Assembly: GCA_963730065.1 (NCBI GenBank) | Contig: CAVSQL010000014.1 | Coordinates: 496,001 to 560,000 of the forward strand | Direction: 5' to 3' | Source of the DNA: UBA9676 sp963730065 | GTDB taxonomy: Bacteria > Actinomycetota > Actinomycetes > Streptosporangiales > Streptosporangiaceae | Length of the DNA: 64,000 bases | Shown here: positions 33,881 through 43,571 of the stretch, piece by piece | How positions within the stretch are numbered: position 1 is the stretch's first letter | How the letters are laid out: each line of letters starts with the position of its first letter | Notes under the pieces: model-generated | Seen by the model: only the letters and a program-made list of their open reading frames with translations | Told to the model about the DNA's origin: nothing | Database searches by the model: none | Translations under genes and position numbers: made by a program

Positions 33881-33978
33881 CCAGATGACGGTAGCGGGCC
33901 ACGGCCCGGGCGCAGGCCGCCGTGTTCGCTGGCGGTTGAACCCGGGTTAGCGGCCGGCCGCGGTGGAACAGTGGCAGC

Positions 33979-34683
33979 ATGCTGTTCGTCCTGGTGCACA
34001 GCCCGTCGGTGGGCCCGGCCACATGGTCGGCGGTGGCGGGCCGGCTGGCGGACGCGGGCTGCGCCGCGGTCGTGCCGTCGCTGCTGGCGGTGGGGAAGGG
34101 CGGGGCGCCGTTCTGGCCGCGGGTCACCGCGGCGGTCGGTGACGGGCTGGCCGGGACGGACGCGGGCGAGCCGCTGGTTCTGGTCGCCCACAGCAACGCG
34201 GGCGTGTTCGTCCCCGTGATCCGCCGCAGCCTGGCCCGGCCGGTGGCGTGCTCGATCTTCGTCGACGCGTCCCTGCCCGCCGAGCGCGGCCCGACACCCA
34301 TGGTGCCCGGGGACTTCCTGCCGTTCCTGCGGGGCCTGGCGGGCCCGGACGGGCGGCTGCCCCGGTGGACCGACTGGTGGGACGAGCCGGATGTGGCGTC
34401 GCTGTTTCCCGATCCGGCGACCCGCGAGGTGATCGCCAGCGAGCAGCCCCGGCTGCCGCTGGCCTATTACGAGGAGCAGGTGCCCGTCCCCGACGGCTGG
34501 GAGGACCACCGCTGCGCGTACCTGCTCTTCGGCCCGCCCTACGACGCCCAGGCCGGTCAGGCACGGCAACGCGGCTGGGAGGTGCGCTCCGTTCCCGGTG
34601 CCCACCTGCATCAGGTCGTCGACCCGGGTGGTGTGGCCCGCTCCCTGCTCGGGCTCGCGAAGGGCAGTGCCCAGCTGTCGTAG
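33979..34683 (+). CDS. alpha/beta hydrolase
   Basis: The 234-residue protein shows the alpha/beta hydrolase layout: FVLVHSPSVGPATWSAVAGRLADAG at the N-terminus, a nucleophile elbow LVAHSNAGVFVPVI (Ser about 74; Asn replaces the residue usual after Ser), an Asp candidate in FVDASLPAE, and a late His in GAHLHQVVDPGGVA (about 214). The catalytic set is therefore complete. No lid signature points to a substrate. It runs in the same direction as the following hypothetical gene. Confidence 0.8.
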   Translation: MLFVLVHSPSVGPATWSAVAGRLADAGCAAVVPSLLAVGKGGAPFWPRVTAAVGDGLAGTDAGEPLVLVAHSNAGVFVPVIRRSLARPVACSIFVDASLPAERGPTPMVPGDFLPFLRGLAGPDGRLPRWTDWWDEPDVASLFPDPATREVIASEQPRLPLAYYEEQVPVPDGWEDHRCAYLLFGPPYDAQAGQARQRGWEVRSVPGAHLHQVVDPGGVARSLLGLAKGSAQLS

Positions 34684-34703
34684 GGGTAGCCGAGGATGGG
34701 ACC

Positions 34704-35419
34704 GTGCCGCTGCAGAACCGGGTCATGCCCACGGGCGAGATCGTCGCGGACCCGCGCCGGGGCCTGATGATGGGCAACCGTGGCTGCCTGCACGGGCCGG
34801 GCCGGCAGCTGGGGGTTAGCCGCTGGCGGTCGCAGCTGTGGATCTGCTGCGTTCTGGACTGGAAGGGCGTGCGGCGCGACCCGATGCCGCCCGGCCGGTG
34901 GACGGCGCTGTTCTTCCTCGACGAGGCGACCGCGCTCGCCGCGGGGCACCGGCCGTGCGCATACTGCCGCCGCCAGGATTACCTGGACTTCGCCGAGGCG
35001 TGGCGGGCGGCCCGGCAGCTGGCGCGCCGGCCGCGGGCGAACGAGATGGACACGGTCCTGCACCACGAGCGCGTCGACCGCCTCCGGCGGCAGGTCACCC
35101 ACCAGGCACTCGCCGGTGAACTGCCCGATGGCGCCATGATCCGGGCCGGCGGGCGCATCGGGCTGTTGCTGGCCTGGCGCTGCGGCCGTGGTCATTCGCC
35201 GGGTACGGCCCACCGGCCGAGGTCCGGGTGCCCGGTGCGGTCGAGGTGCTGACCCCGCCGTCGGCCGTGGCCGCGATCGCGGCCGGGTACCGGCCGCGGG
35301 TGCATCCGACCGCGCTCGCGCCGGCCGGTGAACCGCCACCGGGGGTACGTGCTCATGCCCCGGTCCCGTCCCCGGCGCCGTCCGGCACTTCGGCGCCGGG
35401 CACCGGGTTATGCACGTAA
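34704..35419 (+). pseudogene. conserved actinobacterial hypothetical protein, frameshifted
   Basis: The GTG at 34704 (GAGGA upstream) starts VPLQNRVMPTGEIVADPRRGLMMGNRGCLHG, a protein type I recall from actinobacteria, with a Cys pair (HRPCAYCRRQDY) and ELPDGAMI. Near 35171 the frame fails after GLLL. In another frame the expected continuation appears (LALRPWSFAGYGPPAEVRV..AVEVLTPPSAVAAIAAGYRPRVHPTA) up to 35419. One missing G in TTGCTGGCCTGG restores a protein of about 238 residues. Function unknown. The 3' end overlaps the convergent small gene by 67 bp. Confidence 0.75.
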
Positions 35420-35637
35420 TTCACGATCACATCCGGCTGGCCCACCACCCGGACCTGCAGCCGGTAGTCCATGATGTCGGCGCTGTTCCTGCGGTCCCGG
35501 AAGGCCGCGGCGGCCAGGGCACTGTCCAGGCTGGACCGGTCCAGCGGGTCGAGCGCGGTCTCGAACTCCTCGACCTTCTTGGGGCCGAAGAGCCGCTGGT
35601 TCCGCCACAGGGTGCACGAATAGATCCCGGAGGACAT
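35353..35637 (-). CDS. small hypothetical protein (94 residues)
   Basis: ATG 35637 follows GGGAGG nine bases upstream and starts MSSGIYSCTLWRNQRLFGPKKVEEF. The protein is mixed alpha/beta with no membrane segment, and ends in an acidic Gly/Ala tail. A possible domain is VEEFETALDPLDRSSLDSALAAAAFRDRR followed by DYRLQVRVVGQPDVIVNYV. No family recognised. A longer frame to 35799 has a Pro/Ala-rich, unconvincing extension. Confidence 0.6.
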   Translation of the reverse strand: MSSGIYSCTLWRNQRLFGPKKVEEFETALDPLDRSSLDSALAAAAFRDRRNSADIMDYRLQVRVVGQPDVIVNYVHNPVPGAEVPDGAGDGTGA

Positions 35638-35797
35638 GCGCCGCCTCCCTTGAAACCGGCCGGGCCGGCAAACCTGCCCGATGGGATCATGTCCGACCGG
35701 GGGCGGCGCCGCTATGACCGCCGCAGGCAGCATGCCGTGGCCGGCGTTGGCCCGCGCCGGTTGACCAGCATGTGCGGATGCCGCAACGCTGTTGCCC

Positions 35798-36913
35798 ATG
35801 CGAACGACACCACCGTTCCGCGCCGATCATGTCGGCAGCCTGCTGCGCCCGCCGGCCCTGCTGGCGGCGCGGGATGATTTCGCGGCCGGGAAGATCACCG
35901 CAGCCCGGCTGCGCCAGGCCGAGGATGAGGCGATCGCCGGGGCGGTGGCCATGCAGGCCGGGGCCGGGCTGCAGTCGGCCACCGACGGTGAGTTCCGCCG
36001 CGCGTCCTGGCACATGGACTTCATCTACCAGATCGGCGGCGTCAGCAAGGCGCCGGGCAACATCGCGGTGAAGTTCCACAACCCGGGCGGCGATATCGAG
36101 TTCACCCCGGCGGCGCTGCTGGTGGAGGGCAAGATCCACCTGGGCCCGACGATCTTCGGGGACGATTTCAGCTACCTGCGGTCGGTGACCGGGCCGGGCG
36201 TCACGCCGAAGCAGACGATCCCGTCGCCGAACATGGTGCACTACCGGGGCGGCCCGGCCATGATCGATCCGAAGGTGTATCCCGATATCGAGGGGTTCTG
36301 GGCCGACCTGGCCGCGGCCTACGCTGACGAAGTCCAGCGGCTGGCCGCGCTGGGCTGCACCTACCTGCAGTTCGACGACACCTCGCTGGCCTACCTCAAC
36401 GACCCCGCCCAGCGGGCCGAGATCGCCGCCCGCGGTGAGGACGCCGGCCACCTGCATCTGCGCTACATCGCCCAGGTCAACGCCGCGCTCGCGGGCAAGC
36501 CGGCCGGGCTGACGGTCACCACCCACCTGTGCCGCGGCAACTTCCGCTCCTCCTGGGTGGCCTCGGGCGGCTACGACTTCGTCGCCGAGGCGCTGTTCGG
36601 TCAGCTGGCCGTGGACGGGTTCTTCCTCGAATACGACGACCCCCGCTCCGGCGGCTTCGAGCCGCTGCGGTACGTGCCCCCGGGCAAGATGGTGGTGCTG
36701 GGCCTGGTCACCACCAAGACCGGCACCCTGGAGGACCCCGGCCTGATCAAACGCCGCATCGATCAGGCCGCCCGGTACGTCCCGCTGGACCAGCTCGCCC
36801 TGTCCGGCCAGTGCGGGTTCTCCTCCACCGTCGAAGGCAACGTCCTGACCTACGACCAGCAGCGCGCCAAGCTCGACCTCATCGTCCAGGTCGCCCACAA
36901 CGTCTGGGGCTGA
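35798..36913 (+). CDS. cobalamin-independent methionine synthase-like protein (MetE C-domain, YxjG type)
   Basis: The 371-residue protein matches the C-terminal barrel of MetE: FRADHVGSLLRP at the start, ATDGEFRRASW, and the zinc ligands THLCRGN (His, Cys), FFLEYDD (Glu) and LSGQCGFSST (Cys). The length is that of the single-domain YxjG/YxjH group, which lack the MetE N-domain and may transfer methyl from methylcobalamin-like or other donors to homocysteine. It is convergent with the next gene by one base, so expression is separate. Confidence 0.9.
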   Translation: MRTTPPFRADHVGSLLRPPALLAARDDFAAGKITAARLRQAEDEAIAGAVAMQAGAGLQSATDGEFRRASWHMDFIYQIGGVSKAPGNIAVKFHNPGGDIEFTPAALLVEGKIHLGPTIFGDDFSYLRSVTGPGVTPKQTIPSPNMVHYRGGPAMIDPKVYPDIEGFWADLAAAYADEVQRLAALGCTYLQFDDTSLAYLNDPAQRAEIAARGEDAGHLHLRYIAQVNAALAGKPAGLTVTTHLCRGNFRSSWVASGGYDFVAEALFGQLAVDGFFLEYDDPRSGGFEPLRYVPPGKMVVLGLVTTKTGTLEDPGLIKRRIDQAARYVPLDQLALSGQCGFSSTVEGNVLTYDQQRAKLDLIVQVAHNVWG

Positions 36914-36914
36914 G

Positions 36915-38306
36915 CTACCCCAGTTCCGCCAGTGCGGCCTCGATCGCGCGGTGGAACGTGGGGTAGGCGTAGATCATCTGGCGCATGGTCGGCACCGGCA
37001 CCCGGGCGTGAACCGCCACGGCCAGTGCGCCGAGCACCTCGCCGCCGGCCGGGCCGGCCGAGGTGGCGCCGACGAGCATCCCGGCCGCAGCGTCCTCGAC
37101 CAGCTTGATGAAGCCGTCGTTGCCCGCCTTGTGGATCCAGCCCCGCGTGGCCTTCGGGATCGGGTAGACGCCCGTGCGCACGCTCAACCCCTGCTCCCGC
37201 GCCTGCGCCTCGGTCAGCCCGACCGCGCCGACCTCCGGGTCGGTGAACGTGACCCGGGGCACGGCGTGGTACTGGGCCGGGAATCCCGGCTCACCGAGGA
37301 TGTCGGCCACCACGATCCCGGCTTGGTACATGGACATGTGGGTGAACGCGCCCTTGCCGGTGATGTCACCCAGCGCCCACACCCCGGGGGCGGCCCGCAG
37401 ATGACCGTTCACCGGGATGGCTTTCAGGCTCTCGTCGATGCCCACCGCGCCGGCGCCGACCGCTGCCAGATCGGTCCGGCGGCCGGTGGCGACCAGCAGC
37501 GCCTCGCCGGTGAGCTCGCTGCCGCCGCCGAGGGTGACTGTGAAGCCGGACCGGTCATGTCCGACCCCGGTGGCATGCTTCCCGGTGTGCACCCCGATGC
37601 CCTCCCGGCCGAACACCCCGGCCAGCAGGTCCCCGGCCTCGGGCTCCTCCATGGGAAGCAGCCGGCCCGCTCCCTCCACGACCGTTACCCGGCTGCCGAA
37701 CCGCGCGAAGACCTGGCCGAGCTCCGCCCCGACGGACCCGCCGCCGAGGACCACCAGCGAGCCGGGCACCCGCTCGGCCTCGATGGCCTCGCGGTTGGTC
37801 CAGAACGGCGTGCCCGCCAGGCCCGGGATCGGCGGCACGGCCGGTGCCGTGCCGGTATTGATGACGATCCCGCGCCGCGCCCGCAGCACCACCTGGCCCT
37901 CATCACCCGGCCGGGAGGGGGTCACGGTGACCTCGCCGGGCGCACTGATCCGCCCGTGCCCGCGGACGAGGACCCCTCCCTTGCCGGTGAACCGGTCAGC
38001 GGCCACCTGGTCGTCCCAGTCGTCGGTCGCCTCGTCGCGGATCCGGCGCGCCACCGGCGCCCAGCCGGGATCGACGCGCGCCGCGCCCGCCATCCCGTTG
38101 ACCCGGTTCCCTTCCATGATCAGGTCGGCGGCACGGATCATCATCTTGGACGGGACGCAGCCCCAGTATGGGCATTCGCCGCCGACGAGCCGGTCCTCCA
38201 CCCCGGCCACCACCAGGCCGGCCCCGGCCAGCGTGCCCGCGACGTGCTCCCCGCCGGGCCCCATGCCGATAACGACCACGTCCACGTCGCGATCACGTTC
38301 CGTCAT
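36915..38306 (-). CDS. FAD-dependent pyridine nucleotide-disulphide oxidoreductase
   Basis: From ATG 38306 the protein is 463 residues. It contains VVVIGMGPGGEHVAGTLA (FAD), redox-active GGECPYWGCVPSK (about 43-55), NAD(P) motif VLGGGSVGAELGQVF (about 180), VWALGDITG and the dimer-interface YAYPTFHRAIEAAL in place of the usual HxHPTxxE. This places it with MerA/Lpd-like reductases without mercury-binding domain; it is not a canonical dihydrolipoamide dehydrogenase. It is divergent from the egt operon (119 bp apart), which hints at a thiol-redox role, but that is inference. Confidence 0.88.
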   Translation of the reverse strand: MTERDRDVDVVVIGMGPGGEHVAGTLAGAGLVVAGVEDRLVGGECPYWGCVPSKMMIRAADLIMEGNRVNGMAGAARVDPGWAPVARRIRDEATDDWDDQVAADRFTGKGGVLVRGHGRISAPGEVTVTPSRPGDEGQVVLRARRGIVINTGTAPAVPPIPGLAGTPFWTNREAIEAERVPGSLVVLGGGSVGAELGQVFARFGSRVTVVEGAGRLLPMEEPEAGDLLAGVFGREGIGVHTGKHATGVGHDRSGFTVTLGGGSELTGEALLVATGRRTDLAAVGAGAVGIDESLKAIPVNGHLRAAPGVWALGDITGKGAFTHMSMYQAGIVVADILGEPGFPAQYHAVPRVTFTDPEVGAVGLTEAQAREQGLSVRTGVYPIPKATRGWIHKAGNDGFIKLVEDAAAGMLVGATSAGPAGGEVLGALAVAVHARVPVPTMRQMIYAYPTFHRAIEAALAELG

Positions 38307-38425
38307 GTCCCCTCCCGGCACATCGCATCCGCGTGCCAGGGTATACAGGGGGGAATGCCAGCCGCGGCAGGCGGGTTGATGCTGGAGTGCCCGGGGATTC
38401 TCGCCGACACCGATGGGACAGTCGC

Positions 38426-39990
38426 ATGACGAGCAGCCGCCGCGGTGCGGCGGGCTCAGCCACGGAAACGCCGGGAACCGATCCCTCACCGACCACGGAG
38501 AGTGACGACCCATTTATGGGCCGGCCCGGCCGGACGGCCGGGCCGGGGACACCCAATGGGGCGTGTGAGCCGGGCGCCAACGGGGCAGCCGCCGGGATGG
38601 GCCAGGACGGCGCGGACGACGGGGACGGCGCGGAGCCGCTGACCGAGCGTGACGCGGAAGCGCAGGTGCACGGGATCTGCTTCAAGACCGGGCCACCCGC
38701 ACGGGTCGGGGTGGAACTGGAGTGGCTGGTCTGCGACACCCGGGACCCCACTCTGCCGGTGGACCAGCAGCGCGCGGCCACCGCCGTCGCCCCGCTCAGC
38801 GCCGCCGGAGCGCTTCCTGGCCGGGGCATGCTCACCACCGAGCCAGGCGGCCAGGTCGAGCTCAGTTCCGCACCCGCGGCCGGTCTGGGACAGTGCATCG
38901 CCATTGCTCACCAGGATCTCGCCGCCCTCCGGCAAGCCATCCACCAGGTGGGTCTCTGCCTCAGCGGGCAGGGACTCGACCCGATCCGCCCGCCGCGGCG
39001 CGTGCTCGAACTGCCCCGCTACGCGGCGATGGAGCAATTCTTCGACCGGGCCGGCCCGTGGGCCGGCTGATGATGTGCAGCACCGCCTCGGTCCAGGTAT
39101 GCGTGGACGCCGGCGGCGAGGGACCCGGCTGGTCGGGCTTCCGCTGGCGATGGCATCTGCTGCACGCGATCGGCCCGGTGCTCGTGGCCGCTTTCGCCAA
39201 TTCCCCGCTGCGCGGCGGCCGCCCCACCGGCTGGAAATCGACCCGCCAGGCGATCTGGGCGCGGCTCGATCCCACCCGGACCCGCCCGCCAGCCCATGCC
39301 GAGCCATCACCGGGATGCCGCCCCGGGCGGGCCTGGCCACCAGCCACCGATCCCCGCTCCGCCTGGGTCGACTACACGCTGGCGGCCGAGGTCATGTGCG
39401 TCCGGCGGCCCGGTGCGCAGGACTGGTCCGCGCCCGCCGGGCTGACGTTCCGCGACTGGCTGCGCGGCGCCGGTGAGCGGCCCCCTACCCGCGGCGACCT
39501 CAGCTACCACCTGTCCACTCTGTTCCCGCCGGTGCGGCCGCGTGGGCACCTGGAGGTCCGCGGCATCGACGCCCAGCCAGGCGATGGGTGGATAGTGCCG
39601 CTGGCGGTGACGGCGGCCCTGCTCGATGACCCGCTGGCCGCGGAGCAGGCGATGGCGGCCGCGGAGGTGCTGTGGCAGGGAGACCATGTCCCCGGCTGGC
39701 GGCCGGGGAGCCCGTGGTGGCTGGCGGCCCGGCAGGGCCCGGCCCATCCCGCGCTCGCCGCGGCGAGCCGCCGGTGCTTTGCGGCGGCGGAGGCGGCGCT
39801 GGTACGGGCCGCGGCGCCCCGGGCGGTCCGGCGGGCGGTGGCCGCCTTCGCCGAACGCTACGTGAACCGGGACCGATGTCCCGCTGACGACCTGCTTGAC
39901 CAGGCCCAGACCGGGGACGGGCACCCCCTGCTCCCCGGCCCCACCCACACCCTCCTGGAGGACTTCGATGGCCACAACGCCCAGGTATGA
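38426..39990 (+). pseudogene. egtA: glutamate-cysteine ligase EgtA, frameshifted
   Basis: The ATG at 38426 opens a GCS2-type ligase with VGVELEWLVCDTRDP, TEPGGQVELSSAP and RYAAMEQFFDRAGPW. The frame ends in TGA at 39070. In the next frame the family sequence continues at once (RLMMCSTASVQVCVDAGG, later WVDYTLAAEVMCVRR and WVPL-like segments) to 39990. Adding one G in TGGGCC at 39059-39062 restores about 521 residues. EgtA makes gamma-glutamylcysteine, the sulphur donor for ergothioneine in mycobacteria. The first 75 residues are low complexity. The break is either a real mutation or a homopolymer error. Confidence 0.88.
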
Positions 39991-41374
39991 GACTTCCGCG
40001 GGCGCACAGTCAGCGACCACAGGGGAGCCAGCCACCCTGGGCCTGCCCGCCGAGGCACTGCGGGAGCAGATCGCCGGGTGCCTGCTCACGGCCCGGGAGC
40101 GGACCCAGCTGCTCACCGGGTGTCTGGACGAGGGTGACCTGGTCCGCCAGCATTCCCCGCTGATGTCGCCGCTGGTGTGGGATCTGGCGCACATCGCCAA
40201 CCAGGAAGAGCTGTGGCTGCTGCGGGGCGTGGGCGGTGAGGAGCCGATGCACCCGGAGATCGACCCGCTCTACGACGCGTTCGAGCACCCCCGCGCCGAG
40301 CGCCCCACCCTGCCGCTGCTGCCGCCCGGCGAGGCACGCCACTACGCCGGCGAAGTCCGCGGCCGGGTGCTCGACCTGCTCGAAGCGGCCACCTTCTCCG
40401 GGGCGCCGCTGGTCACCGGGGGGTTCGGCTTCGGAATGATCGCCCAGCACGAGCAGCAGCACGACGAGACGATGCTCATCACCCACCAGCTGCGGCGGGG
40501 CGTCCCCGTGCTGTCGGCTCCGGAGCCGCCGCCGGCGCCCGCGGACGCGTTGGGGCTTCCCGCCGAGGTGCTCGTTCCGGGCGGCCCGTTCACCATGGGC
40601 ACCTCCACCGAGCCGTGGGCGCTGGACAACGAAAGACCCGCCCACACCGTGGACGTGCCCGCCTTCTACCTCGACACCACCCCGGTGACCAACGGGGCAT
40701 ACCAGCAGTTCATCGCCGACGGCGGCTACGACGACCCGCGGTGGTGGAGCCCGGCGGGGTGGGACCACCGGCAGCGGGCGGGCCTGTCCGCGCCGCTGTA
40801 CTGGCGGCGCGAGAGCGGGGGGTGGACGGCGACGCGGTTCGGCGTGACCGAGCCGGTGGCGCCCGACGAGCCGGTGCTGCACGTGTCCTGGTACGAGGCG
40901 CAGGCCTACGCGGCCTGGGCGGGCCGGCGGCTGCCCACCGAGGCCGAGTGGGAGAAGGCGGCCCGGTTCGACCCGGTGACACACCGCTCGCGCCGGTACC
41001 CCTGGGGTGACGCCGGCCCGGCCGCCGAGCTGGCCAACCTCGGCCAGCGCTACCTGCGCCCGGCCCCGGCCGGCAGCTATCCCGGCGGGGCCGCGCCGTG
41101 CGGGGCGCGGCAGCTGATGGGGGACGTCTGGGAGTGGACCGCCAGCGACTTCCTGCCCTACCCGGGTTTCCGCGCGTGGCCGTACCGGGAGTACTCGGAG
41201 GTCTTCTTCGGCGACGAGTACAAGGTGCTGCGCGGCGGGTCGTTCGCGGTCGGCCAGGTGGCCTGCCGCGGTACCTTCCGCAACTGGGACTACCCGATCC
41301 GGCGGCAGATCTTCGCCGGCTTCCGCACCGCGCGGGACGCCACGCCCGCGGCCGCCGGTAACGGGAGGGTGTGA
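39968..41374 (+). CDS. egtB: hercynine oxygenase (sulphoxide synthase) EgtB
   Basis: The 468-residue non-haem iron enzyme joins gamma-glutamylcysteine to hercynine. The N-terminal DinB-like domain has the iron ligands in LVWDLAHIANQEE and AQHEQQHDETML. The C-terminal formylglycine-generating-like fold covers about 195-460 with GGPFTMGTSTEPWALDNERPAH, WYEAQAYAAWAGRRLPTEAEWEKAAR, MGDVWEWTASDF and VLRGGSF. ATG 39968 has GGAGG upstream and overlaps the egtA end by 23 bp, showing that egtA was meant to be read through to 39990. Confidence 0.95.
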   Translation: MATTPRYETSAGAQSATTGEPATLGLPAEALREQIAGCLLTARERTQLLTGCLDEGDLVRQHSPLMSPLVWDLAHIANQEELWLLRGVGGEEPMHPEIDPLYDAFEHPRAERPTLPLLPPGEARHYAGEVRGRVLDLLEAATFSGAPLVTGGFGFGMIAQHEQQHDETMLITHQLRRGVPVLSAPEPPPAPADALGLPAEVLVPGGPFTMGTSTEPWALDNERPAHTVDVPAFYLDTTPVTNGAYQQFIADGGYDDPRWWSPAGWDHRQRAGLSAPLYWRRESGGWTATRFGVTEPVAPDEPVLHVSWYEAQAYAAWAGRRLPTEAEWEKAARFDPVTHRSRRYPWGDAGPAAELANLGQRYLRPAPAGSYPGGAAPCGARQLMGDVWEWTASDFLPYPGFRAWPYREYSEVFFGDEYKVLRGGSFAVGQVACRGTFRNWDYPIRRQIFAGFRTARDATPAAAGNGRV

Positions 41375-41383
41375 CACCGGCCG

Positions 41384-42193
41384 ATGTGCCGCCACCTGGC
41401 CTACCTCGGCCCGCCCGTGAGCGTGCACGCGCTGGTGGTCGGCCCGCCGTTCGGGCTGGCCCGGCAGGCGTGGGCGCCCCGGCGCCAGCGGCACGGGACG
41501 ATGAATGTGGACGGGTTCGGGATCGGCTGGTACGCGGACGGCGACCCGGTCCCCGCCCGCTACCGGCGGGCCGGCCCGATCTGGGCCGACCCCTGTTTCG
41601 CCGACCTGGCCCGGGTCACCCGCACCCGCGCCCTGCTGGCCGCGGTGCGCTCGGCCACCGACGGGACCGAGAGCGGTGCGGCCGCCGCCGCCCCCTACAC
41701 CAGCGGCCGCTGGCTGTTCAGCCACAACGGCCGGCTGGACGGATGGCCCGCCGCGACCGCCCGCCTGGCCGCGGGCCTGCCCGCCGAAGACCTCCTCGCG
41801 CTGGAGGCACGGTGTGATTCCGCCCTGGCCTGGGCGCTGGTGGCGGCCAGGCTGAAGGCGGGAGCGCCGGCCGGGCAGGCCCTGGCCGACGTGATCGCCG
41901 ACTTCGGCCGGCACGGCATCGGCGGCCGGTTCAACTTCCTGCTCACCGACGGTGAGGTGATCAGCGCGACAGCGGCCGGCGACACCCTCTGCTACCGCAC
42001 CGCCGGCGACGGGCCCGGCGGGCCGGCGGTCGTGGTGGCGTCCGAGCCCGGTGACGACGAGCCCGGCTGGACCGAGGTACCCGGCAACAGCGTGCTGACG
42101 GCGACCGCCGCCGCCGTGGACGTGCGCCCCCTGCCAGTGACGCCCGCGCCGCCGGCAGCGGGCACGGAGGAAGGAAGGATCCCCGCCTCATGA
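41384..42193 (+). CDS. egtC: gamma-glutamyl-hercynylcysteine sulphoxide amidohydrolase EgtC
   Basis: The 269-residue class II glutamine amidotransferase-fold protein starts MCRHLAYLGPP, with the N-terminal nucleophile Cys2. Further family marks are NVDGFGIGWYADG, LAAVRSATDGT and LFSHNGRLDGW. EgtC removes the gamma-glutamyl group from the EgtB product. It lies 9 bp after egtB, and its stop overlaps egtD in ATGA, so translation is coupled. Confidence 0.94.
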   Translation: MCRHLAYLGPPVSVHALVVGPPFGLARQAWAPRRQRHGTMNVDGFGIGWYADGDPVPARYRRAGPIWADPCFADLARVTRTRALLAAVRSATDGTESGAAAAAPYTSGRWLFSHNGRLDGWPAATARLAAGLPAEDLLALEARCDSALAWALVAARLKAGAPAGQALADVIADFGRHGIGGRFNFLLTDGEVISATAAGDTLCYRTAGDGPGGPAVVVASEPGDDEPGWTEVPGNSVLTATAAAVDVRPLPVTPAPPAAGTEEGRIPAS

Positions 42194-43161
42194 CCGCACT
42201 GCACGTCGAACGCTGCCTCCCGGAGGGTTACCTGGACCGCGCCCTGCGCACCGATGCGCTGGCCGGCCTGCTGGCCTCGCCCAAGACGCTGCCCCCCAAG
42301 TGGCTGTATGACGAGCACGGCAGCGAGCTGTTCGAGAAGATCACCCAGCTGGATGAGTACTACCCGACGCGCGTCGAGCGGTCCATCCTGGCCGCGGTGG
42401 CGGACGAGATCGCCGACGCCACCCAGGCCAGCACACTGGTCGAACTGGGTGCGGGTGCGGCCGACAAGACCCGGCTGCTGCTGGACGCGCTGCGCGCAGC
42501 CGGCACGCTCCGCAGCTTCGTCCCGGTGGACGTCAGCGAGGTCGCGCTGATCGAGGCGGCCCACCGGGTGCTGGCCAGCTACCCCGGGCTGTCCGTCCGG
42601 GCGGTCGTATCCGACTTCGAGGAGCACCTGGGCCTGCCGGACGCCACCGGCCCGCGGCTGGTGGCGTTCCTCGGCGGGACCATCGGCAATCTGGTGCCGG
42701 AGCAGCGGGCGGCGTTTCTGGCCTCGGTCAGGGCGCGGGTGGGCCCCGGCGACGCGCTGCTGCTCGGCACCGACCTGGTCAAGGACCCGGCCGTGCTGCA
42801 CGCCGCCTACGACGACGCGGCCGGGATCACGGCCGCCTTCAACAAGAACGTGCTGGCCGTGCTGAACGCCCGGCTCGGCGCGAATTTCGACCTGGCCGCC
42901 TTCGACCACGTCGCGGTCTGGGACCCGGTCCAGGAGTGGATCGAGATGCGGCTGCGGTCGGACGAGCGGCAGATCGTCAGCCTGCCGGCGATCGGGCTCA
43001 CCGTGCCATTCGCCGACGGAGAACAGATGCGGACCGAGGTGTCCGCCAAGTTCCGCCCGGAGGGGGTCGCCGCCGAGCTGTCGGCGGCCGGGTTCACGCT
43101 GCGGCACTGGTGGACCGACACCGGCGGCCAGTTCGGGCTGTCGCTGTCAGCCCTGGCCTGA
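42190..43161 (+). CDS. egtD: L-histidine N-alpha-methyltransferase EgtD
   Basis: The 323-residue SAM enzyme trimethylates histidine to hercynine. It has LPPKWLYDEHGSELFEKITQLDEYYPTRVERSIL (substrate-binding N-part), SAM motif VELGAGAADKTRLLLDAL (about 82-99), FLGGTIGNL and the C-terminal MRTEVSAKF. These are the defining EgtD features. It closes the egtABCD operon. A dedicated EgtE lyase is not in the window; the beta-lyase step may be encoded elsewhere. Confidence 0.95.
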   Translation: MTALHVERCLPEGYLDRALRTDALAGLLASPKTLPPKWLYDEHGSELFEKITQLDEYYPTRVERSILAAVADEIADATQASTLVELGAGAADKTRLLLDALRAAGTLRSFVPVDVSEVALIEAAHRVLASYPGLSVRAVVSDFEEHLGLPDATGPRLVAFLGGTIGNLVPEQRAAFLASVRARVGPGDALLLGTDLVKDPAVLHAAYDDAAGITAAFNKNVLAVLNARLGANFDLAAFDHVAVWDPVQEWIEMRLRSDERQIVSLPAIGLTVPFADGEQMRTEVSAKFRPEGVAAELSAAGFTLRHWWTDTGGQFGLSLSALA

Positions 43162-43167
43162 CCCACG

Positions 43168-43188
43168 GGGCCGGCGCCGCGCCGGCCC
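43168..43188. terminator. bidirectional terminator between egtD and the SnoaL-like gene
   Basis: GGGCCGGC (43168-43175) and GCCGGCCC (43181-43188) make a perfect 8-bp stem with a 5-base loop, between two convergent stop codons. It can serve both genes. Confidence 0.65.
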
Positions 43189-43190
43189 GG

Positions 43191-43571
43191 TCAGTGGCGC
43201 TCGACCAGGTGCGCCCGGTTGGCCGGAGGTTCGTACGGCTCGGGCCAGAAGTCGGTGATGCGGACGAGCCGCCCATCGTCGTCCAGGTCGAAGAAGCTCA
43301 GGCCGGACTGGGGGGCGTCCTCAGCGGGGGACCACCGGACCCAGCTGGCCGCGTGCTGGTCCTGGCCGACGGCCCGCTCCACGGTCATATGCCAGTCACC
43401 GGGGAAGCCCTCGGCGCAGAAACGCACGAACGCGTCCCGGCCCCGGACCCGCTCGCCCGTCTGCGGGACCTCGTAGAACACGTCAGCGGCGACCAGGCCA
43501 GCGAGGGTTTCCCAGTCCCTGGCCTCGACCGCCGCCCAGTAGGCCGCCACGGCCTGAGATGCGCTGGTCAT
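43191..43571 (-). CDS. SnoaL/NTF2-like domain protein
   Basis: The 126-residue protein fits the cone-shaped NTF2-like fold: AVAAYWAAVEARDWETLAGLVAADVFYEVPQTGERVRGRDAFVRF at the start, GDWHMTVERAV, then a sheet-forming tail WVRWSPAEDAPQSGLSFFDLDDDGRLVRITDFWPEPY. Members may be isomerases, polyketide cyclases or plain ligand-binding proteins. No neighbour indicates a substrate. Confidence 0.8.
   Translation of the reverse strand: MTSASQAVAAYWAAVEARDWETLAGLVAADVFYEVPQTGERVRGRDAFVRFCAEGFPGDWHMTVERAVGQDQHAASWVRWSPAEDAPQSGLSFFDLDDDGRLVRITDFWPEPYEPPANRAHLVERH

Noticed and set aside
33979..34683. Toxin or phage gene
   Set aside because: The sequence is a plain alpha/beta hydrolase with a complete catalytic set and no mobile-element context.
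40010..41914. 634-codon minus-strand frame opposite egtB and egtC
   Set aside because: Antisense of two well-identified egt genes; no recognisable fold.
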